Shown piece after piece: positions 10,560 through 20,578 of a stretch of 60,000 bases of DNA. The notes beneath the pieces were generated by a model. That model ran no database searches and was not told the DNA's origin. It worked only from the letters and a program-made list of their open reading frames with translations. Location: positions 1 through 60,000 of the forward strand of contig WBZZ01002035.1 of assembly GCA_019918135.1 (NCBI GenBank), written 5' to 3'. Position 1 is the first letter of the stretch; each line of letters begins with the position of its first letter. The translations under genes were made by a program, and so were the position numbers. The DNA is from Paulinella micropora (lineage: Eukaryota; Cercozoa; Imbricatea; Euglyphida; Paulinellidae).

Positions 10560-11458
10560 AGAAGCTTATGATAAATTCGCGTCTGCGTTAGAACGGTACT
10601 ACCCACTAAAAAGGCTAGGAGTCGCAAAAGAATTCAAAGGTATAGAGATAGTGCATGAGAAAGGCAGAATCGCTTTGCACCAGAGAAAGTACCAGTTGAA
10701 AATTTTACGTCAGACAGGATACGCAAATTCTCGTCCGGTCAGTACCCCTGCGGTAGACCAAACACCGGAAGCAATGTCGGAAGATGCTGCTTTGCGTAAA
10801 ATGTTTATTCCGAGTATAGTAGGCAGTTTGCTTTATTTAGCCAAAATGACAAGACCAGATATCGAACAAGCTCTTAACGCTGCAAGCGTCATGCAAACCA
10901 TAGATAAAGGAGTAACTTATGCTATGTTAGGCAGAATTATACGCTATTTAATCAAGTCTTTTCGCGGTTTAGCTTTTCACGGGCCAAAATCCATTCAAGA
11001 GGGTATGACCTACCCTAAGGTCACGCTGTGGCCTGATGCCGCTCATAAAGTTTGTTTAAAAGCAGGTAAGTCTCGCACGCGTACGGGCTATATAATCTTG
11101 TGGGGAGGAGACCCGATAGGATGGCTTTCAAAAAGACAAAGTAGGATAGCTCCTAGTTCAAATGACGCGGAAATTTACGCTGCTGCTGAATGTATAAGAG
11201 AAGGACTAGCAATAGGTCATGTCAGACAGGAACTCGGAATTCCACAAAAAGGTACAGTTGAAATTTTCGAGGATAACTCGCAAACAATTCTCACGGGCGA
11301 GAGAGGATTATCCAGACCCCGCACCAAACATTTACCTCTCGAATTACACTTCATTCCTCACCTTCAGAGAGATGGAGATATAAGTTTATAAAGGTAGGAA
11401 CTAAAAAGCAGATAGGTGATTTACTTACTAAACAGCTACCGCGCGAGCAGTTTCATTA
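10560..11458 (+). pseudogene. Copia RT C-terminus and RNase H
   Basis: Resumes after a frameshift with KEF.GIEI and HQRKYQLKILRQTGYANSRP, then GSLLYLAKMTRPDI (RT connection). RNase H follows: DAAHKV, SRTRTGYIILWGGDPIGWLS, SNDAEIYAAAECIREGL and FEDNSQTIL, with the Asp/Glu catalytic set visible. The last 25 codons, ending QIGDLLTKQLPREQFH, a hallmark copia C-terminus, lie in a shifted frame to 11,458. The inversion breakpoint follows within a few bases. Confidence 0.85.
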
Positions 11459-12117
11459 ATAGGGTTGCCATCCTTGTCCCCCGTCGCCGAAGTTTTCCAA
11501 ATAAACTGACTAGGCTTCCACCACTCAATCACTTCTTTTGGGACATCAAACTCTTGATCACATCTTATTTCTTGTACTTTGCTTCCTGTCTGTCTCTCAT
11601 AAAGTGCTACCGCCTGCTTAATGCAGTCAATAAATTCGTTCTTATGCGCAAGATAATAATCCTTAATAAACAACGAGTAATCGTCCGTAACCGAAAATTT
11701 GTGTCTCTTACCGTGTATTGACCGTGCTGACCACGTTCCGGTGTCTATGTGTAATACTACTCCTGGCTTACTAGCTCTCTCTATCTTATTAACCTTAAAC
11801 CTAGGCAACTGCTTCGCCTTACCTATCATACAGGATTCGCAAAACTCTACATTCTTCTCATCTCCTACTAGCTTTATGCCTAATGCATTTGCCAGAGCTC
11901 TCATCTTCTTAATGCTATAGTGTCCACATGCATAATGGAACAATTCTATATCTACCTTTCTAATTGTACCAGGCTTGCAGGGATAAGACTCATACAGCGT
12001 TACCTCCCCCGTTTTGCCCTCTGCCTGTCTACGCTCCTGTCTTTCTCTCTTGGGGTTTCCCTTCCTTTTACCCCACCACACCCCTATTCTTATTCTGTAG
12101 GGGTTCATAACGCTCAT
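11459..12117 (-). pseudogene. Copia integrase, zinc-binding and catalytic core
   Basis: Carries the GAG_pre-integrase HHCC module (HYACGHYSIKKM...CESCMIGKAK). It then has the core with LHIDTGTWSARS (first Asp), YERQTGSKVQEIRCDQEF (second Asp) and a possible third acid in the INETARA segment. The final residues are read through the breakpoint and into the antisense of RNase H, so the natural C-terminus is missing. It should continue as the fragment at 8557-9078. Confidence 0.85.
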
Positions 12118-12397
12118 TGATGTCTAATAGGGTGTCAAACTCGTTGTCCCACCTATAAAGGAGGGTAGACGTGAGCCTACCTCTGACAAGCACGTCTTTC
12201 TCTTCTAGTCTTATGGGGTGTTTCAGTATGACCAACTATCCATTTTGATAGACGATAGACCGATGATGGGTATAATCCATCCTGCCGGTAGAAGCAATAT
12301 TCACGGTAACCTGGCATCAAGGAGCATAGGCCTTGACACCGTAATTTGTCTGCCGTGTCCATTGATACGCGTCACTCTTGCCGTCCCCCCCCCTGTC

Positions 12398-12952
12398 CTA
12401 TCTCGCACTCTCCATTACTGTTACTAGTTTGACAGGGGGTACGGACTTGATGTCGTGTAATATTTCAGGGTTGCATGCAATGTCTCGGGACGACCCGCTA
12501 TCCTGAACTATCGTGTTCTTTCTGCCTCGCCCCCCTTCTCCGTCTAACACTAGTGCATAGTTCTGTTTGCTGTTCTTGTGATGTGATGGTGCTGGTGGCT
12601 GTGAGGTGTTGTTGTTTTGTGTCTGTGCCGGTGGGGATAGTGTTGTGCGTGCTGCGTGTGCTATATACACTCCCTCTATCGCTCTCACCACATCTGTCAA
12701 GAACTCATCTAGCACTAACTTCCCTTCGCTCACTCTCTTCACCTCACCACTGCTTTCTCTAATGTTGCCGTGAGTTGTTGAGCGAGCTGTGCTATGTCTT
12801 TGAAAGTGATGATGGGTGGTGTGTTGGTGTGAGCTTGGGGTGTTGGACCTGGTTGTGGTGTTGGGGTTGCAGCCGTGCCTCCCCGCTGTTTCCTCTTGGC
12901 CTCCCCGGTCCCTACAACAACACTGGGCAGTCAGGAAGATGCAGGCTCCCAC
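12398..12952 (-). pseudogene. Copia aspartic protease region
   Basis: A Ser/Thr/His-rich linker leads into NTIVQDSGSSRDIACNPEIL, the DSG(S/A)S active-site box of copia proteases. The conserved downstream part continues in shifted frames through about 12,170. It would mature the Gag-Pol polyprotein. It follows gag on the minus strand and overlaps its 3' end in another frame. Confidence 0.7.
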
Positions 12953-14639
12953 TCACATCGTGAGTATCTTTCTTGTGCTTCCGTAAATATCTCCTAACAT
13001 TCCCTTTTCGCGTAAATTGCAGAAATTCAGTGTCTATGTCTTCATCGTCCATACATGCAGCCATAGCCATATCATGTCTGATTTCATCAGAGCATCTAGA
13101 GCCATTTTCATCCTCATACTCTTCCATCTCTTCTTCATCTTCTTCTTCCTCACTACTCTCTCTTTGCATTGGCGTGTCAGCTGTTTGCGTGACTTGTGCG
13201 GATGGTGCGGTGTGAGGTGTTTGTGTGGTGGAGGTGTGTTTTTGTGGTGGTACCCCTGGACGCTTACTCCCCCTCACTTCCCCTTTCGCTCTATTCTGCT
13301 CACTCTCTCCCTCCCTCTGTGGAGTTTGGTCAGTGAATGTGGTAGTGAGGTTGTGCGGTATGACTATCCCTCTCGCTTTTGCATCTTCTCGCAAACCTCT
13401 CTCGTCTAGGTAATAAGGGGATTTAGGAGGACGGAGGTCTGGGCTGACAGCTAAGTCAAGCAAGGGGTATTCTTTGTCTGGCTTTTTGGCATGATACCCG
13501 CAAAATAGGTCATAGGCCAAACGAGAAGCTTGCGCAGCATTAGGCCCCCGCTTGACTTTCTCAAGGGAGATCTGACAAGGACTATTCTTTTTATTTTTCC
13601 CGTGGCAAATAAGGGACCTCGGACTGTCTCGTGAATACCTCGCAATAGTTGTCTGAGGTGTTTTTGGGGCTGTGTTTTGACGCTGTGGGGTGGTAGTGGA
13701 AATGCCCTTGGTTAGCTGACTCTGAGAGCGTGAGATTGGCGTGGCGGAGGGACTTCCTCCGTCACTCTGACTAGTTTGGTTTGCTGGCAGGGGACGAACA
13801 CCTGGCTCAGTCTGGGGTTCCCCAGACTCGACATTCGCTCTCTCCCTACCTCTCTCTTCGTCAGGGGTTTCCTCAGTTTCGTCTAGGACATCTCTCCCCA
13901 TGAAAACGAGTAAAGCGTCACTGTCTGTTTTGGTGTCCCCTTCTTGTTCTTGTTCTTCCTCTCTTCTGATATTCACATCTTTACGAGACTTTTTGTTCTT
14001 TGTGTTTTGAGGTTTTCCCTTTTTCTTCTTATTGTCGTTTTTGTCTTCGCTCACTTGATTTTTCTTACGGGGTTTCTTGGCCGGGCAATACTTTTTCGTG
14101 TGGCCCTTCCCGTTGCATTCATAACAAGTGACCTTGAGCCACCACTCATCCTTCTTCTTGAACTTTCTGTACTTGCCCTTACCCCCTTCCTCCTCATCTC
14201 CCTGATCACCTACCAAGAGGTTTGTCTCTTTGTTCTGCCTCGTGGGCTTGTCAGGCCTCTCTTTCCTCTCTTTTCCCTTCCACTTATCCTTTCTCCACAA
14301 CGCCCATGTGTCTCTCGCACTATCAACTAGATCATCAAATCCGGGTCTTAGTTTGGGTGGGAGGTTGAAGTGAAGTGCTTTGAAGTTCTCTCCATATGCG
14401 GGGTGTCTTGCAAGCTTAGCAAGCAGGGCTCTCACTAGGTCGTCTTCAGTAAAGGGATGAGTTCTATGATTCTCTACCTCTCCCTTCATGGCAACATAGT
14501 CATTCAACCATGCATCAACATTTTGTCCGGGTTTTGGATACATGTTTTCGAAAATTTGTGCTTTAATGTTTTTGCTAACGCCGGAGATTGAACCGAACTT
14601 GGCCCTGGCTGTCTCTATCAGCTCTATCGGGCCAGTCAC
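12912..14639 (-). pseudogene. gag: Copia Gag main part with CCHC knuckle
   Basis: A long frame of 575 residues. The first 120 residues resemble UBN2/copia Gag (GPIELIETARAKFG, KNIKAQIFENMYPKP, DAWLNDYVAMKGEV). A single zinc knuckle CYECNGKGHTKKYC is near residue 170. A Lys-rich then very acidic tail contains EEEEDEEEMEEYEDE. Position 14,639 is GTG and the Gag homology begins upstream, so this is a continuation of the frame at 14,636-15,223 after a shift, not a separate gene. Confidence 0.8.
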
Positions 14640-15223
14640 TGTCTTGGTGCGTAAATATTGAACAACAACAGGGTGAGAAAAGCAACAGACAGAATGAGTT
14701 GTAGTGTTCGCATGCGTTCATAATGTCTCTTCTCTTTCTGTATCACTTTCACTCTTAGTGCGTGTGCTCGTTTCGACTGTCTTCGTTTCTCACGTTTCAG
14801 TTTCTTAGCTCTTTTCTCTCTCCACTGTTTCTTCTGTTCGTCAGACAGCTTTGCCCATTCCTTCGGTTTGTCTTCAGTGGTTGTTTTGCCTTCTTCTTTC
14901 TTCGTTTTGGGTCTCTGTCTACCCCCGTCTGAGACACTGCCATCATTGTCAGAATCGGTGTCAGGGGTATCCTCTGAATCTGGTTCATCTGGCAACTCCC
15001 TTTCCTCATTTTCCATTGCTTTCGCTGGGTCGTAAGGATATTTAGCCTTTGCTTTTGCTGGGTCATCGAATGGCAGCGTAACACACTCACCATGCCAGGC
15101 GCTGATGCCTTTGACATAGTTCACTAGCTTGTAACGGAAGTCGGAATAATTCCGAGTGGTACCATCCAACTGCGGGATGTACTCTTGCTTTAAAACCACT
15201 GTTTTCTCAGTTCCAAGGCTCAT
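14636..15223 (-). pseudogene. gag: Copia Gag N-terminal part
   Basis: Starts best at MSLGTEKTVV (15,223), just inside the 5' LTR. It has NYSDFRYKLVNYVKG, typical of copia Gag N-termini, then an acidic DPDSEDTPDTDSDNDGS stretch and a long basic helix. The frame ends in a hydrophobic tail (LILSVAFLTLLLFNIY). That tail is probably an out-of-frame artefact, because the Gag core resumes in the neighbouring frame. Confidence 0.65.
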
Positions 15224-15226
15224 AAC

Positions 15227-15492
15227 CTTTGGGAAGCTACCCATCATGGAACCTTTACCGATCCCTTTCAGGATCTATCCGGGCTACCTAGCAAGACTAT
15301 CACGCAGTATGGAAACGCACTTAATAACTCGTATAAATATAAGAACTGACTCTTTGACTTCCGCGTCACAAACTGACTTAGGTGCTGGTCTGTCGCATTT
15401 TCAGTTAACATTGGTATTATTGACTGTCCGGCCTATTGACAAATCAACTATCCAAGTAACGGTGAATTAAATTGAAATAGCTATGACTAACG
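15227..15492 (-). repeat. LTR-like direct repeat, right copy (5' LTR)
   Basis: Matches 7805-8080 in the same orientation. On the minus strand it is followed by GGTTATGAGCC, which is loosely like a primer-binding site for initiator tRNA; this is suggestive only. AAACG follows directly outside at 15,493-15,497. Confidence 0.75.
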
Positions 15493-15497
15493 AAACG

Positions 15498-16055
15498 GAG
15501 TGTCCCTTTGACACGGGTCAACTGACACGATGCGTTACGTCGTAACCTGCACAAATGCCAAAACATACCACAAACAACAACCCATAAGTGCAATTTCCCT
15601 TATTTAGCCATAAATTCCCAGTCACGGGAACGTTGGTAGGTTAACTACGTTTACTATTAAAAATTACTTTGTGAATGGGAAGTAATTTATTCGTATAATC
15701 GAATGACAGTGTAGTTTCTAGTCAATAAGAGTAACGGACGTAACGGTCTATCTATTGGTATTCATGATTGGACAATAACCATTGTGTAATAATTACAGTC
15801 GTGCGGACTTTATTTCAGTTTCGTTATTACCTTTGAGTTTGTCAGTTCTGCTATCTACCGTTGGACAATATACTTCCAGTTACTATTTAAGTCGCAATTA
15901 TGATTAACTTCTATGCGCAGTAATATTTTACTAAGTCATAATTAGGAGCAACAGTAATGGATAATTCAAGTCAATTGTGCACGTTACGTTTTTACCATTG
16001 TGCACCGGACCACATTATTGAGCGTCAGTTACTGTTAGTCACGCAATTAGATTAG
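15498..16055. other. AT-rich non-coding stretch between two retroelements
   Basis: No open frame or known motif was recognised. By position it could be the 3' untranslated region or remnant of the gag element whose gene ends at 16,056. I found no second copy of it in the window that would mark it as an LTR. Confidence 0.4.
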
Positions 16056-17282
16056 TTAGCTCTCTTGCAGTTCAGTTCTGCGTTTATGTCTTCGGATTAA
16101 AGTGGCTGTGAGCAACCTGGCTTTTAACGAATTCTCCGGCTGAGTCGTCTCATCCACAGCAGTAGCAACATTCGCCTGAGTATTTCTATTATTTCGCTGA
16201 GTATTATTACGGTTGCTCCCCCGGTTATTGTTGTCGTTGTTGCGAGAATTGTTACTATTGTTCTCGCTTCCGTTACCATTTCTTTTTCGTCGTCCAAAGC
16301 CTTTTATTTTGCATTCTGCTCCAAGGTGGCGAGGCTTGTTAGTGCACTCGGGCCTCTTGCACCTAACACGGCATTTACAAACTGGATGCAGGTCTCCACA
16401 ATTCCAACACTTTCCCTCGAAGGCACGTCCTTTACCCCCCCCCCCCCTGTCGCATAGAACAGCGTAGCTTCCTCCGCCACACGGGTGCCGTTCGTAGCTT
16501 TCTTCGTCTCGGACATCATCGCCAATGGCTGCATTTGTTCCCTGGCCATCGCGGCTAAATGCCAAGAAGTTCGGCTTGTCCGCGTCACTCTTGCTAAAGT
16601 AGCATTTCAAACCGAAGTCGGAGAACGGAAGATGTTTTGCACCTTCTAGTTTCTGGATAAGGTTGATACACTTGTACTCGTCCGAAAAGTTTTGCTGTCG
16701 TTATGCAAGCATGGCGTAACGATAAGTGTAGGCATCAAGCCATACCTCGGGCTTGTACTTCGAAGTCAGCCGATCATGGTCCAGTTGATGTATCAGCGTT
16801 GCCGCGGAAATAGCCCCAAGGTGGGCGAAGCGTTGGCACAAAGCTCTCCAGTTTTCGTGGGGCTCATTGCCAGCGCGACGAATAATCAAGAGAGCTTCCG
16901 AATTGCGCTGAGTTGCTTCAGACAGTATCGCAGAGAATTTCGTTGCAAGTTGAACTCGCAGCTGGTTTGGTAGGCAGTTCATAAGTTCTTCATACGTTGG
17001 GTCAGGACCGAGGGCAGCCACAGCATCGCGTTGCTCCTCATGTGGGTCATAGGTCGGCGAAGTCGTAGTCGATGACGTCGTCGATGTCGACGAGGACGCA
17101 GGCGATGGTCCCGACACCGAAGCCCGTGCAGCAGCAATCGGAGGCGGTGTAATCACGATCTTCAGCTCAGCTCGTGAGAGCGGCGAGCTTTCATCGCGCG
17201 GAACCAGAAGCAACTTGGGATCCAATCCCATCAAAAACTGCAGCGTAGACCATTGCCAGTTGTCAAACGCCTGTGCATCTTT
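16056..17282 (-). pseudogene. gag: CCHC Gag of a retroelement, interrupted by the provirus
   Basis: The frame runs from the provirus edge leftwards. It has KDAQAFDNWQWSTLQFLMGL, a Ser/Thr/Pro linker, PTYEELMNCLPNQLRVQLAT, HENWRALCQRFAHLGA and SKYKPEVWLDAYTYRYAMLA. An in-frame TAA follows at 16,701-16,703, then a Cys/His cluster CWNCGDLHPVCKC...C...C..HLGAEC, and an Asn-rich tail. Its first 30 codons are at 48,263-48,352, beyond the provirus. A parallel copy at 54,519-54,834 is uninterrupted across the target site. The long frame starting at 17,366 is a chimera in which the provirus terminal repeat supplies a false N-terminus. Confidence 0.75.
17277..17282. repeat. Target-site duplication ATCTTT, left
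   Basis: ATCTTT ends the gag sequence on the left and begins it again on the right (48,263-48,268). The related uninterrupted gag copy at 54,519-54,834 has this hexamer once. Six bases is the duplication size known for Polintons/Mavericks. Confidence 0.9.
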
Positions 17283-17437
17283 AAAAAACAAGGAAGGCTG
17301 GGGTGGGGTTTCTGTGGCACGCCACATCACCCCCCCCCCCCCCCAGATTTGGCTATCGTTCGCCATTTTTTACAAAGTCTGTCGTATTAATAAGAGATAT
17401 TAACAACATAAATCCCCGTTTTTACATACTGCTAAAA
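17283..17437. repeat. Provirus terminal inverted repeat, left
   Basis: Begins AAAAAACAAGGAAGGCTGGG and extends to GTTTTTACATACTGCTAAAA. The reverse complement is found at 48,116-48,262 with one mismatch in the first 20 bp and a few small indels. A C-homopolymer near 17,330-17,345 differs in length from its partner G-run. An ATG reading outward (MANDS.IWGGG) is present in both repeats. Confidence 0.92.
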
Positions 17438-17598
17438 AAACACATCGGCCCGCAGGGACAAAATGGCAACGGCAATAAAAAAGTGGAAATGGTTAAATAA
17501 AATGATACACGTAGCCTTTTTCGACACCCAACACACTCACAGCTGTCAATTTGCGAAAAAAGAAATATAACGGGTTTTGCGATTTTTCTTGACTTTTT

Positions 17599-18246
17599 TT
17601 GTTGAAGTTTATGTTAGATAGAAAAATGAAATATAATTCATCAGCCAAAACTTCAATGCGACGTGTCGTTCGTTTTGTGCGACGCATCGTTTTGCTCTTT
17701 TGCGTCGTTCTTTTTTTGCGAGCAATAAGTGCCTCATCCATATTATATATTATATTATTTATGTCATTAAATCTTATCCCAAATAATGTAAAAGATAAAT
17801 ATATGTGGAAAGAACAGTTCGAAATTAATAAATATAGTTTAAGCAAGTTAAATGAATTGAAAATAAAGGCAGATAAAGAGATTGAAAAAGACGAAGCGAT
17901 AATTGAGAATATGAAGAAAGAGTTGATGAATAAGAAGGAGAGGCGAGATGCGTTGAAAGAGACGATAGATGAAAGAGAGAAGGAGAGAGAAGAGATAGAA
18001 GAAGATTTGATGGAGGATAGACGAAAGAAGATGAAGAAAAGAAAGATTGAGAGTGAAATAAGATTGTTGAAGCATTGGAAGAAGCAGAATAGAGGAATGA
18101 TAGTGGCAGAGGAGCTTGTTAAAATGGAAAAAATGATTGAAAAAGGAACGACATTTACAGAAGCGTGTATGATGATGAAAAGATTAGATGAAATAGGGAT
18201 AGATGTAGGGGAAGGTAATATAAGTATGAACAAAGCTTATAGATAA
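17599..18246 (+). CDS. Coiled-coil protein, unknown function
   Basis: The frame gives 215 residues, but the first 55 are hydrophobic/basic. A start at MSLNLIPNN (17,761) right after ATTATATTATTT would give 161 residues. From there it is a nearly continuous charged helix (KEIEKDEAIIENMKKEL...KERRDALKETIDEREKEREEIEED), strongly predicted as a coiled coil. The C-terminal 60 residues are less charged. It is the first gene inside the left TIR. No family recognised; a structural or packaging role is possible but unsupported. Confidence 0.6.
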   Translation: MLKFMLDRKMKYNSSAKTSMRRVVRFVRRIVLLFCVVLFLRAISASSILYIILFMSLNLIPNNVKDKYMWKEQFEINKYSLSKLNELKIKADKEIEKDEAIIENMKKELMNKKERRDALKETIDEREKEREEIEEDLMEDRRKKMKKRKIESEIRLLKHWKKQNRGMIVAEELVKMEKMIEKGTTFTEACMMMKRLDEIGIDVGEGNISMNKAYR

Positions 18247-18334
18247 TTGACTATATAAAGTCCTGGGCACGACTCTAAACTACCCCTACACATACATACA
18301 TAGATTGTCCCTGTGTTTGTATGTGTAGGTTGCG

Positions 18335-18851
18335 ATGGAGGAGGTTGTCAAGGCCTTCGCAAAAGCGAGAATGGATAGAGAGAGGGAAGAGGAGGGTGAT
18401 GAAGAGGAAGGAGATGAAGAGGAAGATGCTGACCCCATCCCCGCCCCAGCCCCCGCCCCAGCCCCCGCCCCTGGCCCTGGCCCCGTCGCCCCTGTCGCCA
18501 TCGCACCAGACCCGACCAAATGGGCATCCCTGAACAATTTAGCAAACGAGGGAAAGTTATTCGTGAAAGTTTCGGTAGACTTTCTCGTTTCCAACAAAAA
18601 AAAAAACACTATCCAAAAAGTTTGACGAGTTGAAAGATGAGAAGGGTTTCGTGTTTCGTTCTGTTTCTATGTATGATGGAATATCCAAACCTACATACCA
18701 ACAACTCTTTCTCGTTTCTGCTGGGAGTGGCAATGGAGAGGAAATTATGGTGTTTCCGTCTCTTACCTCTATCCAAAAGTGTTATAAAAAAACACTAACC
18801 AAAATCAATTTCATCATTCCAATCTTGGGTAATTGGAGAAAAACTAATTAA
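18335..18851 (+). pseudogene. Acidic / Pro-Ala-repeat protein, frameshifted at an A-run
   Basis: The N-terminus is acidic (REREEEGDEEEGDEEEDADP), then a Pro-Ala repeat, then TKWASLNNLANEGKLFVKVS. The frame ends after a run of ten A at about 18,594-18,605. The neighbouring frame continues sensibly as DELKDEKGFVFRSVSMYDGI up to 18,851. A one-base homopolymer change explains this, and sequencing error is a real alternative to mutation. Function unknown. Confidence 0.55.
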
Positions 18852-18859
18852 AATGTTTC

Positions 18860-19785
18860 TTACACATCTAGTATTACTTTTGCTTTTCTTTCTCTTTTGC
18901 TTGTTCTTATGTTTTCTGGTTGTATGTCTTCTTTTTTTAACTGTTGCTTTATTTTCTTCTCCTTCGTTAACTCTTGAACTTGTTCGTTAATTTGCTTTTC
19001 ATCATCGACTGGCTTTTCAAACTTAGTCTTTAATAACTCACGGGGGCTAACTAGTTCTTTATTGGATAGCACAATCTTAAATCCATTTCTACCCAAAACC
19101 GTATATATCTGTTTTGACCAAGTTCGTCCGCCTTTTGAAAATAGATTTCGTTGAACTTCTCGTCTTACCTTATCGCCCTGTTCAAATTCATTAATACTTT
19201 CATCTCTTTTAATTTTTTGTTTATTAGTATCTTTTCAATTTAATACATCAATCAGTCTAGCTTTGATTGTTGGATGAAAACGATTATTGTAAGCTTTGAC
19301 CATATCATCAATGTATGAGACCCAGTCAAAGTTCTCATTGGTTTCAAATAGTATATCAAACCACCTTCTAATAGTTCTAATGACTCTATCAACTATTGCG
19401 AGTGCTTTGTGGTCTCCTACTTCAACTGTTCTGTGTTCAATGTTATGTTCATCAAAATATTTATTAACTGCTCCTTTGTATTCTCCGTAATGATTTCTGG
19501 AATATATGGAATAGATTTTAAACCAGTATATACTTCATTCGCCGTTTTATTTTTTAGCGGTCTAACTTCTAAAAATCTACTATTAGTGTCAATCCAAACC
19601 AACATAAAGGCATATTTTTTATTACCTGGTTTATCTTTTAACTTAGACATATCCGCCAAATCTACGAACACTTGTTTCAACGGTTTATCAGCCCATATCG
19701 TATTCCATTTCTTACTTTGTTTTTTCTGATAATGTAGTTCTAATGCTTGTTGCTCTTTTAGTTCTTGTAATTCGTCATTCATCAC
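18860..19785 (-). pseudogene. Provirus integrase (rve, DDE type), broken twice
   Basis: Inserts the viral DNA into host DNA and makes the 6-bp duplication. The N part (19,785 to about 19,480) shows VFVDLADMSKL (first catalytic Asp) and AFMLVWIDTNSRFLEVRPLK. The expected second acid is near the frameshift at about 19,475. The following frame has HKALAIVDRVIRTIRR, where Asp replaces the usual Glu, then KAYNNRFHPTIKARL. An in-frame TGA lies at 19,235-19,237. The C-terminal part (FEQGDKVRREVQRN, RTWSKQIYTVLG) resembles the SH3/chromo-like tail of Polinton integrases. Intact length would be about 300 residues. Confidence 0.85.
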
Positions 19786-19819
19786 CTTCTAATACTTTAT
19801 CACACCTAATGCTTTATCA

Positions 19820-20008
19820 TTATATATTGCTCTTTCTTTTTTTTCTAATAATTAGAACAAAACTCATACATATAAAACCAATCAAAACTATGATCAATTG
19901 CCGTAATCCACACACATAGCAACTAGTGAAGTCATACATACGATGATTATATAAATACTCCATAATGTGTAAGCGAACATCTAATGGTAGGTTTTTTATC
20001 TGGTTCAT
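19820..20008 (-). CDS. Small single-pass membrane protein
   Basis: 62 residues. An N-terminal soluble part (NLPLDVRLHIMEYLYNHRMY, weakly F-box-like) precedes one hydrophobic helix (LIIVLIGFICMSFVLII) with a basic tail RKKRKSNI. It lies six bases downstream of the next minus-strand gene and just upstream of the integrase, so probably co-expressed. Function unknown; short membrane proteins are frequent in this virus class. Confidence 0.5.
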   Translation of the reverse strand: MNQIKNLPLDVRLHIMEYLYNHRMYDFTSCYVCGLRQLIIVLIGFICMSFVLIIRKKRKSNI

Positions 20009-20013
20009 ATATA

Positions 20014-20511
20014 TTAAAACTTTAAAAATATCTTTGAAACATCATTGTTTTCTTTTTTTGACTTCTCTGGTTGTCCCGCATAAACATTGACATTAACACG
20101 GCCGGTCTTCTTCCCTCCCTTCTTAGGCTGTTCTTCCTCCTCCTCGCTTTCGCTGTCCTCGCTTTCTTCTTCCACTTTCTTTTTTGCCACTTTCTTTTGG
20201 GGTTTCTTTTGCTTAGTCTTAATCTTCATCTTGGATATTTTATCTGCAATTAGGTCAAGCATATCTTGTTCAACCTCTTCATCAGAACTGCTTTCCTCAC
20301 TTTTCTCGCCGTCCCGCCCATCAATCATATCCTTCGCCAACTGCTTCTTAGTGATGTGGTCCATCTTTTCGTCATTGTTCATTTCTTTCACATTCTTAGC
20401 CTCTTCCTCAGCAAGTAGTTCCCTCGCCCTTTCAATCTTTCTCTGTTTAGCCTTTTCCTTTCGCCTCGCATTAGCAATTTTAAGATTTTCTACCGAAGAT
20501 TTATCCGGCAT
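20014..20511 (-). CDS. Lys/Glu-rich low-complexity protein
   Basis: 165 residues, no lesion. Basic helical N-terminus (ARRKEKAKQRKIERARELL), then acidic blocks (SEESSSDEEVEQD, SEDSESEEEEEQP) alternating with basic ones (KQKKPQKKVAKKKV), ending NDVSKIFLKF. Charged and probably disordered. A DNA-condensing or nucleolar-type role would fit, but no family is recognised. Confidence 0.6.
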   Translation of the reverse strand: MPDKSSVENLKIANARRKEKAKQRKIERARELLAEEEAKNVKEMNNDEKMDHITKKQLAKDMIDGRDGEKSEESSSDEEVEQDMLDLIADKISKMKIKTKQKKPQKKVAKKKVEEESEDSESEEEEEQPKKGGKKTGRVNVNVYAGQPEKSKKENNDVSKIFLKF

Positions 20512-20567
20512 ACTTGTTTGCTATGGGTTGGTATATTTTCCTAAATATAATATTTTAATTAAGATAA

Positions 20568-20578
20568 TATATACAATG
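20568..20578 (+). promoter_or_regulatory. TATATACA motif abutting the fibre start codon
   Basis: TATATACAATG spans the fibre gene start. The same TATATACAATG occurs on the minus strand at the start of the gene at 46,848. Related ATATA(C/G) words lie a few bases upstream of many other viral start codons (31,157, 36,317, 41,669, 42,847). Candidate viral promoter or initiator. Confidence 0.45.

Larger units (their letters stand above)
7805..15492 (-). mobile_element. Ty1/copia LTR retrotransposon with internal inversion
   Basis: Two direct repeats of about 270 bp (7805-8080 and 15227-15492) enclose gag, protease, integrase, RT and RNase H. AAACG flanks the element outside both repeats (7800-7804 and 15493-15497), the 5-bp duplication typical of copia. 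Gag, protease and the integrase N-terminus read on the minus strand (15.2 to 11.46 kb). The integrase C-terminus, RT and RNase H (8.56 to 11.46 kb) read on the plus strand. Turning that 2.9-kb block round restores the standard gag-PR-IN-RT-RH order between the repeats. Many frameshifts show the element is dead. The repeat termini are not the usual TG...CA, a reservation about the exact LTR ends. Confidence 0.8.

Noticed and set aside
12973..14330. Several plus-strand frames with Ser/Leu/Phe runs
   Set aside because: Antisense of the acidic and basic low-complexity parts of Gag.
17493..18233. Minus-strand 246-codon Ser/Ile/Phe-rich frame
   Set aside because: Mirror image of the coiled-coil gene; composition is what antisense of Lys/Glu codons gives.
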